The notes beneath the pieces are model-generated. The model was not told the origin of the DNA. It made no database searches and saw only the letters and a program-made list of their open reading frames with translations. From positions 1-59,293 of the forward strand of contig NZ_CAKVJA010000014.1 in assembly GCF_934754925.1 (NCBI RefSeq): DNA of 59,293 bases, written 5' to 3'. Of the stretch, positions 34,026 to 43,483 are shown one piece after another (position 1 is the stretch's first letter; the number at the start of each line of letters is the position of its first letter). The DNA is from an uncultured Clostridium sp. Its GTDB lineage: Bacteria > Bacillota > Clostridia > Clostridiales > Clostridiaceae. The position numbers and the translations under genes were made by a program.

Positions 34026-34862
34026 TTATTTTTCAACGAAGAAAATTCCACATGCTCTAGTTCCTGAATGTATTCCTACTGTACATCCAACCTTAGCATC
34101 TATATAATTTATATTATTCTCTTCAAAATATTTTTTTAATCCTGAATAAATTTCTTCATTTAAAATTTCTAATAATACTATTGGGGAATTAGTATCTACA
34201 TTTCCATTTTCAAAGTCAGAAATAACCTTCTTTAATGCTTTTTTACTTCCTCTTACCTTATCTTTTACTGCCATTTGGCCATCTTTAACTTCTAAAATAA
34301 GTCTTAATCCTAGAACACTTCCTATAGCACCAGCTGTCTTAGAAAGTCTTCCTCCTCTCACTAGATTTTCTAATGATTCAAAGCTTAATGAACTTTTAAC
34401 TTTAGGAATTATATTTTTAATTTTCTCTTCAATTTCAAATATATTATCTCCATTATCTCTAAATTCACAAGCCTTTAATACTAAAACACCTAATCCTGAG
34501 GTTACATTTCTAGAATCAATAACTACTATATCATCGCTATCTAGCATATTTTTAGCTATACATGCTGATTGATATGTTCCACTCATTTCTGATGATAATA
34601 CTAAAGTTACAATTTTATATCCTTCATCTAGATATTTCTTAAATACTTCTTCAAATCTATTTGGTGTTACTTGAGCTGTAGTTGGAAGAACATTTTCTCT
34701 TTCTATTCTATCTAACATTTCTTTAGTATTTATCTCTACTCCATCTAAATAACTTTCTTCTCCAAAGTTAATTAATAGCGGTAAAACTTCAATATCTTTT
34801 TCTTTTACAATATCTGATGGTAAGTCTAAAGTACTATCAGTAATAATCTTAATTTTTTCCAT
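34026..34862 (-). CDS. DegV family fatty-acid-binding protein
   Basis: This second DegV/FakB-type lipid carrier has 278 residues. It begins MEKIKIITDSTLDLPSDI and shows LPTTAQVTPNRFEEVFKKYL, TLVLSSEMSGTYQSA, VTSGLGVLVL and LENLVRGGRLSKTAGAIGS. It starts 18 bp after the trmL stop and probably shares its transcript. It differs clearly from the paralog at 26369-27235, so the two may prefer different acyl chains (inference). Confidence 0.93.
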   Translation of the reverse strand: MEKIKIITDSTLDLPSDIVKEKDIEVLPLLINFGEESYLDGVEINTKEMLDRIERENVLPTTAQVTPNRFEEVFKKYLDEGYKIVTLVLSSEMSGTYQSACIAKNMLDSDDIVVIDSRNVTSGLGVLVLKACEFRDNGDNIFEIEEKIKNIIPKVKSSLSFESLENLVRGGRLSKTAGAIGSVLGLRLILEVKDGQMAVKDKVRGSKKALKKVISDFENGNVDTNSPIVLLEILNEEIYSGLKKYFEENNINYIDAKVGCTVGIHSGTRACGIFFVEK

Positions 34863-34880
34863 ACAAGTACCCCCTATTCT

Positions 34881-35351
34881 CTATTTCATATTTGGAAAGT
34901 TTATTTGTTTTAATGCCTCATATGCTATAATAGCTACTGTATTTGATAAATTTAAACTTCTTGTACTTGTTTGTACCATTGGCACTCTTATCCCTCTATG
35001 TGCATTATGTACATCATCTGGAACTCCTGATGATTCTCTTCCAAACATTATGAAATCTCCCTCTTGGAATTTTTCATCTGAATATATATTTCCTCCATGT
35101 GTTGTAGATAAAAATATTCTTCTATCTCCATACTTAGCCATAAAATCTTCATAAGATTCATGAACTTCTAATTTTAAGTCTTTCCAATAATCTAAACCTG
35201 ATCTTCTAACGGCTTTATCATCAATACTAAATCCTAAAGGCTTTATTAAATGAAGAGTTGAGTCAGTTAAAACGCAAGTTCTTGCTATATTTCCAGTATT
35301 TTGTGGTATCTCTGGTTGATATAAAACTATATTTAAATTCAATGAATTCAC
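34881..35351 (-). CDS. trmL: tRNA (cytidine(34)-2'-O)-methyltransferase TrmL
   Basis: TrmL is a SPOUT-fold enzyme that methylates the wobble base of leucine tRNAs. The 156-residue product begins with LNIVLYQPEIPQNTGNIART. It has the SAM-binding knot segments FMFGRESSGVP and IRVPMVQTSTRSLNLSNTVA and is full length for the family. It starts behind GGAGGGTGAATTC and is followed by the DegV gene. The window also encodes a tRNA-Leu(UAA) at 55896, one possible substrate. Confidence 0.96.
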   Translation of the reverse strand: MNSLNLNIVLYQPEIPQNTGNIARTCVLTDSTLHLIKPLGFSIDDKAVRRSGLDYWKDLKLEVHESYEDFMAKYGDRRIFLSTTHGGNIYSDEKFQEGDFIMFGRESSGVPDDVHNAHRGIRVPMVQTSTRSLNLSNTVAIIAYEALKQINFPNMK

Positions 35352-35358
35352 CCTCCAA

Positions 35359-35386
35359 AATAAAAAGCAAGATGTTATAACATCTT
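35359..35386 (-). terminator. Hairpin just upstream of trmL
   Basis: An 18-nt perfect palindrome (AAGATGTTATAACATCTT, 35369-35386) followed by GCTTTTTATTTT on the minus strand. It is a second stop after the VanW-protein gene or a leader element of trmL. Confidence 0.7.
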
Positions 35387-35530
35387 ACTTTACACTATTT
35401 ATATATCTTCAATGATACTATATAGTTTTTTAATAGTCAAAGTATTTTACACTTTATTAATTTTTAAGTTTTATATTATATTTTATTAGTTAATATCTAA
35501 AATCAGCCCTAATACTTAATATTTATTATT

Positions 35531-35582
35531 ATAAAAATAATCCCAATATATAACCTCATAATAATGATAATTATATATTGGA
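35531..35582 (-). terminator. Terminator after the VanW-domain gene
   Basis: TCCAATATATAA and TTATATATTGGGA pair across a ~17-nt loop, and the minus-strand tail is TTATTTTTATAA. It lies 15 bp beyond the gene's stop. Confidence 0.7.
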
Positions 35583-35597
35583 ATTAATTAAATATCT

Positions 35598-37073
35598 TTA
35601 AGCTTCTGGAGCTTCTTCTGTTGTATTCTCTTCTGGAGCTGTTTCATTTTGAGCTGGAGTTGCAGGTGTTTCTACCTTTTTTGTTCCAACACTAACAACT
35701 TGATTTCTAGTTGAATATACATCTGTTGATATAAGTTCTCTATTTATTTGAACACCATTTTCATAAGTAATTAAATATCCATTTGCCTTACATCCATTAG
35801 AACCTGATGATGTAACAACTCTTGTTCCTTCAGTTAAAGTAGGATCTTGCACTTCTTCTGTACCATAAGTATAAGTTTCTAATATTTCATTAACAAGCTC
35901 ATAAGTCTTTCCACCCATAGCTTCTTTATTTCCCCAAATATTAAAGACTACTTGATTACCAGATAAATACCCTTGAATATATATAGGAAAATCATATGTA
36001 TTTACAAACTTATAGTCTATGTATCCTGCTGCAACTGTTGCATCTAAACCTGGCTTTGCATAACCAACAGTCATCGAGTGATTACGTCTTTCTGTAGATC
36101 TTATATTAGCTTGTATAACAGCTCTATAAAGAGTACTTGAAACTTGACATACACCTCCACCATATCCTGGCACTATTTTAGAACCAACATATGTATTTGC
36201 TTCCTTATATCCTCTCTCTGGAGTTGTTGGACCTATTGTATTGTTATAACTGAATTCTTCTCCTGGCATTAATAGCGTACCATTAATGTATCCACTTGCA
36301 ATTCTTAAATTTTCAACCCTTCCTGTATCACCTGTACCAAAGGTACTAGAATAAGATGACATTACGCCAGTAATCTTATTTAAATCTGCTGAAGTTATTT
36401 TTGGTGAATAATCTTGTAAATCAACAATTACAGTTTCAACCTTTTCTGGATCTGGATCTATACATTCTTTTATTTTATTACATAAATCATCTACATCTAA
36501 TTGCTTTCCTATAACCTCAGGAGTGATAGATATATTGCTACCATTAATTAATATTTTCGCATTAACAGCATCAACCTTAACTTGTTCATTTATGCTATTA
36601 ACAAATTCCTTAACCTTTTCTTCATCATAACTTAATACAGTATTAACTTTATAATCAACACCATTTTCTATTATTTTTTTCTTTTGAAGCATTTTCTTGT
36701 CTTTTCCATAATCTAATGCCTCTTCAACTGTTTCATCAGCACTTACTGATGGGCTAATATCAGAATACTTAAGTTCAAAAGTTTTATCACCAATAGTTAC
36801 AGCTATAACCTTATCACCAATTAAAGAAATTAATTGATCATTCATTATATCTATTGCTTCTTCTTTAGTTTTACCACCTAAGTCTATACCATAAGCTTGT
36901 ACCCCAGGATATATTTTATCAGCCCATGAATCAACTTCATTTTTTATATTCATGAAATACCCAAAAATTATTCCTGTGATTATTGCTATACTAGCTGTTA
37001 TAACTATTGCTAACATTTTACCTTTAGACATAGTTTTTTTAACTTTACCATCATTTGATTGTTCGTTACCCAC
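35598..37073 (-). CDS. VanW family protein with PG-binding-4 and G5 domains
   Basis: The 491-residue membrane-anchored surface protein has a cytoplasmic basic start, one membrane helix (residues ~19-42), then a PG_binding_4-type domain (residues ~60-250). The VanW domain follows (NTIGPTTPERGYKEANTYVG, PGYGGGVCQVSSTLYRAV, RRNHSMTVGY). A G5-like module (ETYTYGTEEVQDPTLTEGTR) and an acidic Pro/Thr/Glu tail complete it. Such proteins are linked to the cell wall, but the VanW function is unknown. It begins at GTG 37073 with GGGAGG upstream. The glycopeptide-resistance name does not mean resistance here. Confidence 0.92.
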   Translation of the reverse strand: MGNEQSNDGKVKKTMSKGKMLAIVITASIAIITGIIFGYFMNIKNEVDSWADKIYPGVQAYGIDLGGKTKEEAIDIMNDQLISLIGDKVIAVTIGDKTFELKYSDISPSVSADETVEEALDYGKDKKMLQKKKIIENGVDYKVNTVLSYDEEKVKEFVNSINEQVKVDAVNAKILINGSNISITPEVIGKQLDVDDLCNKIKECIDPDPEKVETVIVDLQDYSPKITSADLNKITGVMSSYSSTFGTGDTGRVENLRIASGYINGTLLMPGEEFSYNNTIGPTTPERGYKEANTYVGSKIVPGYGGGVCQVSSTLYRAVIQANIRSTERRNHSMTVGYAKPGLDATVAAGYIDYKFVNTYDFPIYIQGYLSGNQVVFNIWGNKEAMGGKTYELVNEILETYTYGTEEVQDPTLTEGTRVVTSSGSNGCKANGYLITYENGVQINRELISTDVYSTRNQVVSVGTKKVETPATPAQNETAPEENTTEEAPEA

Positions 37074-37273
37074 AGTTCCATTCCTCCCAAATTTTTATCT
37101 ATAATTGCTATAATTGCAATATGTTCTAATTATATTCTATTATTCAATTTAATACAATTAATAAAATTATGACATTTAATCAAAATTATATTAACAGCTT
37201 TAAGAATAGCCTTACACATTATATATGTTTATTTTCTTATAATATAAAGCTATTCTAAAGCTACTTTATTATT

Positions 37274-38215
37274 TTATACAGTAACGCTAGTTCTATTCTT
37301 AGATGTTTCACCATCTCTATCAAAAGCTTCTATACTTATTCTTATAGGACCATTAACAGCAAACGGTAATTGGTTTATATTTATTGAAAAATTAGTATCG
37401 TCAGCATCTACTGTTCCTATCCAGTAATTATTAGCAAAAATATTATATCCTAATAAATCTATATCGGGATTCTTCTTCCAACTAATATTTAAAACATTTC
37501 CTTTTCTATTAACAGTAAGTCCTGTTACATTTCTAGGCTGAATTAATAAGTCTATGCTATCAGGCCCCCAATTTGCATCAACTGGATTTCCAACACCTGC
37601 AACATTTTCACTTTCACTATATTGCCATACTCTCCACCTAGTCCATCCACCTACATCTGGTGGAACAGGAGCATTTCCTGCAATTGCAGTATAATGGGCA
37701 ATCCATAAAATCATATTTTTTAAAGGATATCCTCTACCTGGTATAAAAAAGTTATCATACATTTCAACAAAAAATACACCAGTATAAAGCATTAATCTTC
37801 TTCTTGTTTTTTTCTCAAATCTCTTTCTAAACCTATCTATCCAATTAATTAAGGTAGATGTAGAAATTGACTTATCTGTAGGAGTTTCAACATCTAAAAC
37901 TGGAAACAAATCTCCATAGTCCCTTTGACCAAACCCCTCCTGAAGTATATTAATAAAATCATCACATTGTGAATCTGCTGTAGTTAAGTCTGAACTAGGA
38001 ACGCCAAAATGATATGCTCCAACAGGTATTCTAAAATTTCTTGCTTGTCTAGCAAACTGCAAAAATTTTTTATCTACTCTAAATCTTCCTGTTGCTGAGC
38101 CTGATGATCTTAGGTATAAAAAGTCTATAGTAGTTGAAAGAACTGTAAAGTCTACATTTTGTGTATACTCATTAATATCTATACCAAAAAGACTTTTGTC
38201 ACTTCTATTTTGCAT
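37274..38215 (-). CDS. GH25 lysozyme-like protein with Fn3-like C-terminus
   Basis: GH25 muramidases cut the MurNAc-GlcNAc bond of peptidoglycan. The 313-residue product has the fold's first-strand motif FGIDINEYTQNVDF, YLRSSGSATG, VGAYHFG, the acidic active-site pair region FPVLDVETP, MLYTGVFF and WRVWQYSES. A Fn3-like domain follows from about residue 228 (VTGLTVNRKGNVLNISWKKN). No signal peptide or wall-sorting motif is seen, which is odd for a muramidase. It might be a spore or mother-cell lysis protein. I chose ATG 38215, with GGAGGG 4 nt upstream. Confidence 0.88.
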   Translation of the reverse strand: MQNRSDKSLFGIDINEYTQNVDFTVLSTTIDFLYLRSSGSATGRFRVDKKFLQFARQARNFRIPVGAYHFGVPSSDLTTADSQCDDFINILQEGFGQRDYGDLFPVLDVETPTDKSISTSTLINWIDRFRKRFEKKTRRRLMLYTGVFFVEMYDNFFIPGRGYPLKNMILWIAHYTAIAGNAPVPPDVGGWTRWRVWQYSESENVAGVGNPVDANWGPDSIDLLIQPRNVTGLTVNRKGNVLNISWKKNPDIDLLGYNIFANNYWIGTVDADDTNFSININQLPFAVNGPIRISIEAFDRDGETSKNRTSVTV

Positions 38216-38380
38216 AAAGCCCTCCAATAAAAAATTCTCCTTACTACATATAATATTTAAAAATTTTGTTATGGTTACATCAAAAAATATTGAAAAGCAA
38301 TATTTTAAATTACTTTATAAATATTAGACAATTTACATACCTAAAAAGTTTCATTTAAAACAAAATAATTTTAACTATAT

Positions 38381-38406
38381 AAAAAACTCAGCTTACGCTG
38401 AGTTTT
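38381..38406 (-). terminator. Terminator after ddl
   Basis: AAAACTCAGC/GCTGAGTTTT 10-bp stem with a 4-nt loop, then TTTTTTATA on the minus strand, 13 bp beyond the ddl stop. Confidence 0.92.
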
Positions 38407-38418
38407 AAAATACATATA

Positions 38419-39330
38419 TTAAATACTTCTTTTAACTTTTAAAGATGTTTCTATTATCTTATCTAAAAGGCCAGCATAGCTAATTTCTATTGCTGCCGCA
38501 CTCTTAGGGAAAAGACTTGCTGGAGTCATTCCTGGTAATGTATTTACTTCTAATATATATGGAACTCCATTTTTATCAATAATCATATCAACTCTAGCAT
38601 ATACTTGACACTTTAAAGCCTTATAAGTTTCTAAAGCCATTTTTTCAACTTCTTTATGAAGTTCCTCTTCTAATTCAATAACTATTTCATCAGCCCCATC
38701 AGCAGCATACTTTTGAGTATAATCAAAGAAATCAGATTTTGGCTTAATAGCTATAACAGGCCACATTTTACCATCAAATACTGGGCAAGTTATTTCATCA
38801 CCTTCAACGAACTCCTCAATCATTACTTCTGTATCCCATTTTAATCCTTCTTCAACTGCTGCTTGAATATCTTCTTTATTCTTTATCTTAAATGTGGCAA
38901 CACTCGAACCTCCGTTTGTTGGCTTAACGAAAACAGGATATCCCATTTCTTCTATTTTATCATAGTCTATTTCCTCTACAGATGAAACGTTAATCCATCT
39001 TGCAGTTCTAACATCATTTGCTTTTAATATTCTTTTTGTAAAGTCTTTATCCATACATACCCCTGAACTTATAGGCCCACATCCAGAATAAGGTATATCT
39101 AGAGTTTGAAGTACTGATTGAACAGTTCCATCCTCACCAAATTTTCCATGAAGAGCTAATAAAGCAAAATCTATATCTTTAACCTTATTTATTATATCTT
39201 CTTTATTATCAATAACTACTGGTACTACTTCATATTTATTTTTATCTATTTTTTCAACTATTGAATTACCACTTTTAAGCGAAATTTCTCTTTCTGAAGA
39301 AATTCCCCCCATTATTACTCCAACTTTCAT
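38419..39330 (-). CDS. ddl: D-alanine--D-alanine ligase
   Basis: Ddl joins two D-Ala for peptidoglycan precursors using ATP. The 303-residue ATP-grasp enzyme has VIMGGISSEREISLKSG, FALLALHGKFGEDGTVQ, IPYSGCGPISSGVCMDK, PVFVKPTNGGSSVA and the late metal-binding ARVDMIIDKNGVPYILEVNT followed by LPGMT. The length is slightly shorter than proteobacterial versions but usual for clostridia. ATG 39330 has AGGAGG upstream. It sits between nth and the GH25 gene. Confidence 0.98.
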   Translation of the reverse strand: MKVGVIMGGISSEREISLKSGNSIVEKIDKNKYEVVPVVIDNKEDIINKVKDIDFALLALHGKFGEDGTVQSVLQTLDIPYSGCGPISSGVCMDKDFTKRILKANDVRTARWINVSSVEEIDYDKIEEMGYPVFVKPTNGGSSVATFKIKNKEDIQAAVEEGLKWDTEVMIEEFVEGDEITCPVFDGKMWPVIAIKPKSDFFDYTQKYAADGADEIVIELEEELHKEVEKMALETYKALKCQVYARVDMIIDKNGVPYILEVNTLPGMTPASLFPKSAAAIEISYAGLLDKIIETSLKVKRSI

Positions 39331-39409
39331 ATATATCCTCCTAAAACTCTAGTAATTATGTAGATATTACTACATATTTTTATATTAATTATATCATAAT
39401 TTAAAACTT

Positions 39410-40051
39410 TTATTTCTTTTTAGCCTTTTGCTCCTTAAAATATTTACATCTATTAGTAAGTGGACATTCATTACACTTAGGATTTCTTGCTATACAACAT
39501 CTTCTGCCATGAAATATTAATAAATGGTGTGTCAAACTCCACTCTTTTTTAGGCAATTCTGCTTGAAGTTGCTTTTCAACTTCTAAAACATTATCTGAAT
39601 CTGCTAATCCAAGTCTATTAGAAACTCTAAAAACATGTGTATCAACTGCAATAGATGGAACTCCAAATGCATTTGATAATACTACATTTGCAGTTTTTCT
39701 TCCTGCACCTGCTAAACTTGTTATCTCTTCCATAGTTTTAGGAACTTCTCCATTGAATTTACTCTTTAATTGATTACACATAATTAATATATTCTTAGCT
39801 TTACTTCTATATAATCCTATTTGTTTTATTCTTTCTTCAAGCTCATCTATAGATAATGTTAGAAATGCATCAACATCTGGATAATCTCTAAATAAACTTT
39901 CGGTTACTTCATTAACCTTTTTATCTGTAGTTTGTGCAGATAAAATTGTTGCAACTAATAACTGAAAAGGAGTTTCATGATTTAATTCACATTTAGCATC
40001 TGGATATAATCTTTTTAACTCCTCTAATATTATCTTAGTCCTTTGTTTCAT
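39410..40051 (-). CDS. nth: Endonuclease III (DNA glycosylase/AP lyase)
   Basis: Nth removes oxidised pyrimidines from DNA and nicks the abasic site. The 213-residue product has LLVATILSAQTTDKKVNEV, the helix-hairpin-helix ITSLAGAGRKTANVVLS with its catalytic Lys, the catalytic Asp in AVDTHVFRVSNRLG, and the 4Fe-4S cluster motif C-x6-C-x2-C-x5-C near the end (CIARNPKCNECPLTNRC). Ribosome binding site AGGAGG. Confidence 0.98.
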   Translation of the reverse strand: MKQRTKIILEELKRLYPDAKCELNHETPFQLLVATILSAQTTDKKVNEVTESLFRDYPDVDAFLTLSIDELEERIKQIGLYRSKAKNILIMCNQLKSKFNGEVPKTMEEITSLAGAGRKTANVVLSNAFGVPSIAVDTHVFRVSNRLGLADSDNVLEVEKQLQAELPKKEWSLTHHLLIFHGRRCCIARNPKCNECPLTNRCKYFKEQKAKKK

Positions 40052-40158
40052 TTAACTTTCCTCCTAAATTTTTTAAGATCGTCACTCCACTAATATCCTA
40101 ATCCCCTAATATTTAAACTTTTTAATTAATATAAGCTCCCAATCTCTTAATTCCTTAA

Positions 40159-40863
40159 CTATTTATAAACGCCTCTATATTCTTCTGGCAACCCATTAGC
40201 TATTGATTTCATTATGTAAGTTAGGCATCTATCATCATATTCATGCTTAGATTCATCTTTATATTTTTTAGGAAGTTCTATATACTCTCCTATCTTTACA
40301 TTTACCTCTGCTTCATTCCACTCTTCACCAGCCATATCACCATTTTTATTAATAGGTAATAGTTTTTCAGTTCCATATAATGAAATCGGTACTATCTTTG
40401 CTTTGCTCATTCTAGCAACTAATAATACTCCCTTTTTACCCTCTATCATACTTCCGCTTCTACTTCTTGTCCCTTCCGGAAAAAGAACAAGATTCTCTCC
40501 ATCCTTTAATACATTTATCATAGACATAATAGCATCTCTATCAGCACTATTAGGCTTTATCGCAATATTCTTAACTATTTTAGTTCCTAAATTGGTAACT
40601 GGATCATTTGAAAGTTTAACTCCTGCAACAAAAGTAGGATCATATTCATCCTTTAATACTTTTTCTATAATAAATCCATCTGAATTACTTAAATGATTAC
40701 TAATAAATATTTTAGGTCCTTCAGCTTTTTTTATATTTTCATATCCACTCACATTAATTTTTGCATATTTTTTTAAATATCCATTTACTTTATTTCTTGC
40801 TATCCTTACAACTAATTTTTCAGGCAAAAGCTGTATAATCCTTGCAGTAGCCTTAGACATCAT
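40159..40863 (-). CDS. plsC: 1-acyl-sn-glycerol-3-phosphate acyltransferase (PlsC family)
   Basis: PlsC adds the second acyl chain to make phosphatidic acid. The 234-residue membrane-associated enzyme has the H-x4-D box in FISNHLSNSDGF and the lysophosphatidate-binding FPEGTRSRSG, followed by VPISLYG. It starts with two Met codons after AGGGGGG. It lies 71 bp after queG with no clear terminator between, so it may be read from the cysK transcript. Together with pssA, the lipid kinase and GT28 gene it makes this window rich in lipid genes. Confidence 0.93.
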   Translation of the reverse strand: MMSKATARIIQLLPEKLVVRIARNKVNGYLKKYAKINVSGYENIKKAEGPKIFISNHLSNSDGFIIEKVLKDEYDPTFVAGVKLSNDPVTNLGTKIVKNIAIKPNSADRDAIMSMINVLKDGENLVLFPEGTRSRSGSMIEGKKGVLLVARMSKAKIVPISLYGTEKLLPINKNGDMAGEEWNEAEVNVKIGEYIELPKKYKDESKHEYDDRCLTYIMKSIANGLPEEYRGVYK

Positions 40864-40933
40864 ATTTAATCCCCCCTTAAATTACCTATTCACATAAATA
40901 TTATATTTTATATATTTATTTAAAACAATTAAC

Positions 40934-41908
40934 TTATTTTAATCTCTCTATATATTCATTTATATAAGCTGAATCTCCCTTATATCCTTCTATATTTTTG
41001 CCTTCATTATGCAACTTTATTATAGCATTTCTCTTAATAACATTTTTTCCTCTCCATCCACAAGATGTTCTTGAAATATTATCCTTAAAAAATTTATTAT
41101 TCATATCAGCATAACTATCACTTTCTAAATTGCACATAAATTCTAAAGGCTTAAACTCCTCAATCTTTGAAAAATCTATTTTTTTATTATATGGACATAC
41201 ATTTTGACATATATCACACCCAAATATCTTACCCTTTAAAAGTTTTATTTCAACATCTGTTAACTCTTTCTTTTGCGTAATATATGAAGAACATATATTA
41301 GGATTTATCTTGTTTACATTAATAGATTTTGTTGGACATCCTTTATAACATTTAGTACATTCTCCACATTCTATATATTCTTTTATCTCATGAAAGCTTC
41401 GTATTTCATCACTTTCTAATTCTAAATTAGTAATTATTTCACCTAAAAAAACATAAGACCCATATTTCTCTGTTATAATCATATTATTTCTACCAATGAA
41501 CCCAACATTGGCTAAGTAAGCTATATATCTTTCAGGCAATGTATTACTATCTACAAAAGAAATAGCTTCACCACCTTTTGATTTAATAAAGTCACAAATC
41601 TTATCTAAATATTTTTTAACAACTCTATGATAATCTAATCCCTTAGTATATTTTGAAAATCCATTTTCAATATTATTTTCAACCCAAAGATAGGGAAAGG
41701 CTATTGAAATAATAGTCTTTCCCCTTTCCATATACCACATTGGATTTATCCTTTTTTCTATGTCACTTTCCTCAAATTCATTTTCCAAAGTCTTTTCTTT
41801 TCGCTCTTTATAAAATTCTATTAATTCATCAAATCTCCTACATTTAATGAACCCAATATTATCTAGATTCAACGAATTACAGTACTCTATTATCTCTTCC
41901 TTAAACAT
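40934..41908 (-). CDS. queG: Epoxyqueuosine reductase
   Basis: QueG makes queuosine from epoxyqueuosine in tRNA, using cobalamin and two 4Fe-4S clusters. The 324-residue product shows IISIAFPYLW, the catalytic-Asp region FVDSNTLPERYIAYLANVG, GRNNMIITEKYGSYVFLGEI, and the cluster motifs CGECTKCYKGCPTKSI and CDICQNVCPYNKKI. Its start lies only 3 nt past the cysE stop and the ribosome binding site GGTGAT is inside cysE, so it is part of the T-box-controlled cysK-cysE operon. Confidence 0.95.
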   Translation of the reverse strand: MFKEEIIEYCNSLNLDNIGFIKCRRFDELIEFYKERKEKTLENEFEESDIEKRINPMWYMERGKTIISIAFPYLWVENNIENGFSKYTKGLDYHRVVKKYLDKICDFIKSKGGEAISFVDSNTLPERYIAYLANVGFIGRNNMIITEKYGSYVFLGEIITNLELESDEIRSFHEIKEYIECGECTKCYKGCPTKSINVNKINPNICSSYITQKKELTDVEIKLLKGKIFGCDICQNVCPYNKKIDFSKIEEFKPLEFMCNLESDSYADMNNKFFKDNISRTSCGWRGKNVIKRNAIIKLHNEGKNIEGYKGDSAYINEYIERLK

Positions 41909-41911
41909 AAA

Positions 41912-42505
41912 TTAAATCACCATATCATTATAAATTTCTTTACTATTACCTCTATAGTCTTCTATCTCTATTATTGCTGGCACTTCTTCCTGAACCTTAA
42001 TTATATTTTTAGCTGGAATTCCAACAGCTGTAGCACCTTCAGGAACATCCTTCAACACTACAGAATTTGCACCTATTTTAGAATTACTTCCAATATATAT
42101 AGGTCCAAGAACCTTAGCACCAGCTCCTATTATAACATTATCCCCTAAAGTAGGATGCCTCTTTCCTTTATCTTTTCCTGTTCCACCTAAAGTTACTCCA
42201 TGATATAAAAGTACATTATCTCCAATTTCTGCTGTTTCCCCAATTACTACACCCATTCCATGATCTATAACTAATCCCTTTCCAATCTTAGCACCAGGAT
42301 GTATCTCTATTCCTGTAAAAAACCTAGATATTTGTGATATAAGCCTAGCTAAAAAGAATAATCTTTTAGTATAAAGAAAATGAGCTATTCTATATGAAAT
42401 TAAAGCATGAATCGTCGGATAAAGCAAAAATACCTCTATCTTACTCCTAGCAGCAGGATCATTCTCCATAACTCTATTCAAGTCATATCTTAAATTTTTA
42501 AACAA
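41912..42505 (-). CDS. cysE: Serine O-acetyltransferase
   Basis: CysE makes O-acetylserine for cysteine synthesis. The product has the left-handed beta-helix hexapeptide repeats (IEIHPGAKIGKGLVIDHGMG, HGVTLGGTGKDKGKRHPTLG) and the active-site His of HGMGVVIGE. I favour TTG 42505 (197 residues), because GGGAGG lies 10 nt upstream and family members begin close to LFKNLRYDLNRV. An ATG at 42571 would overlap cysK by 50 bp and has no good site. It forms a feedback-type complex with CysK in many bacteria. Confidence 0.95.
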   Translation of the reverse strand: MFKNLRYDLNRVMENDPAARSKIEVFLLYPTIHALISYRIAHFLYTKRLFFLARLISQISRFFTGIEIHPGAKIGKGLVIDHGMGVVIGETAEIGDNVLLYHGVTLGGTGKDKGKRHPTLGDNVIIGAGAKVLGPIYIGSNSKIGANSVVLKDVPEGATAVGIPAKNIIKVQEEVPAIIEIEDYRGNSKEIYNDMVI

Positions 42506-42521
42506 ACCTACTATTCCTCCC

Positions 42522-43439
42522 TTAACTAAATTGTTCGTAGATCCCCATTGAAATGTATTTTTCTCCACCATCTGGAGCTATTGCTAATACTTTTTTACCC
42601 TTTCCAAGCTTTTTGGCTATTTCTATAGCTGCATAAATTGCTGCTCCTGATGATATACCTACCAATATCCCTTCATTTTTAGAAAAATCTACCGCTGTTT
42701 TAATTGCATTTTCATCACTAACAGCTATCACCTTATCAACATATTCTTCTTTATAATTTTGTGGTACAAATCCTGCACCTATACCTTGAATTTTATGTGG
42801 ACCTGGATTTTTCCCTATAATAACCTGTGAATTACTTGGTTCAACTGCGACAATCTCTATACCATTTATTTTTTCCTTTAAATTCTTTCCTATCCCTGTT
42901 ATGGTTCCACCTGTTCCAACTCCAGCTACAAAAACATCTAAATCATTTATATCTTCATATATTTCTTGTGCTGTTGTTTCATAATGCTTTTCTGGATTAG
43001 CTATATTTTCAAATTGTTGTGGCATAAAATATCCATAATCTTTTACCATTTGAGTAGCTTTTTCTATAGCTCCCTTCATGCCTTTAGCTCCTTCTGTTAA
43101 CACTAACTCTGCTCCATAAGCTTTAATTAAATCTCTTCTTTCTTTGCTCATAGTTTCAGGCATAACTATTATTACTTTATATCCCTTTACTCTCCCTATC
43201 ATTGCTAATGCAATTCCTGTATTTCCACTTGTAGGCTCAACAATTACTGATCCTTTCTTTAATAGCCCTTCCTCTTCTGCTTTTTCAATCATTCCAAGCG
43301 CTGCTCTATCCTTTACACTTCCACCTGGGTTAAACTTTTCTAACTTCACATATACATCTGCACTATTTTCATCTATCATATTTGTTACTTTTAATATCGG
43401 TGTTCTTCCTATTAATTCAATTGCTCCATTATAAATCAT
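42522..43439 (-). CDS. cysK: Cysteine synthase A (O-acetylserine sulfhydrylase)
   Basis: CysK forms cysteine from O-acetylserine and sulfide with PLP. The 305-residue product has the PLP lysine in NPGGSVKDRAALGMI, the substrate loop EPTSGNTGIALAMI, the phosphate-binding GVGTGGTITGIG and the late GISSGAAIYAAI. ATG 43439 follows TTGGAGG. Its leader is a T-box. With cysE and queG it forms one operon. Confidence 0.97.
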   Translation of the reverse strand: MIYNGAIELIGRTPILKVTNMIDENSADVYVKLEKFNPGGSVKDRAALGMIEKAEEEGLLKKGSVIVEPTSGNTGIALAMIGRVKGYKVIIVMPETMSKERRDLIKAYGAELVLTEGAKGMKGAIEKATQMVKDYGYFMPQQFENIANPEKHYETTAQEIYEDINDLDVFVAGVGTGGTITGIGKNLKEKINGIEIVAVEPSNSQVIIGKNPGPHKIQGIGAGFVPQNYKEEYVDKVIAVSDENAIKTAVDFSKNEGILVGISSGAAIYAAIEIAKKLGKGKKVLAIAPDGGEKYISMGIYEQFS

Positions 43440-43483
43440 ATATATACCTCCAAAATATTTTTATTAACTATTTAAATTTTTAT

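Noticed and set aside
35598..37073. Vancomycin resistance gene
   Set aside because: VanW domains are common surface-protein modules; no vanHAX or vanRS genes are present and the ddl gene is ordinary.
37274..38215. Prophage origin of the GH25 lysozyme
   Set aside because: No phage structural, integrase or holin genes, no attachment repeats, and the neighbours are chromosomal cell-wall genes.
42506..42571. Upstream ATG start for cysE
   Set aside because: It would overlap cysK by 50 bp and adds residues not typical of the family; TTG 42505 has the GGGAGG site.
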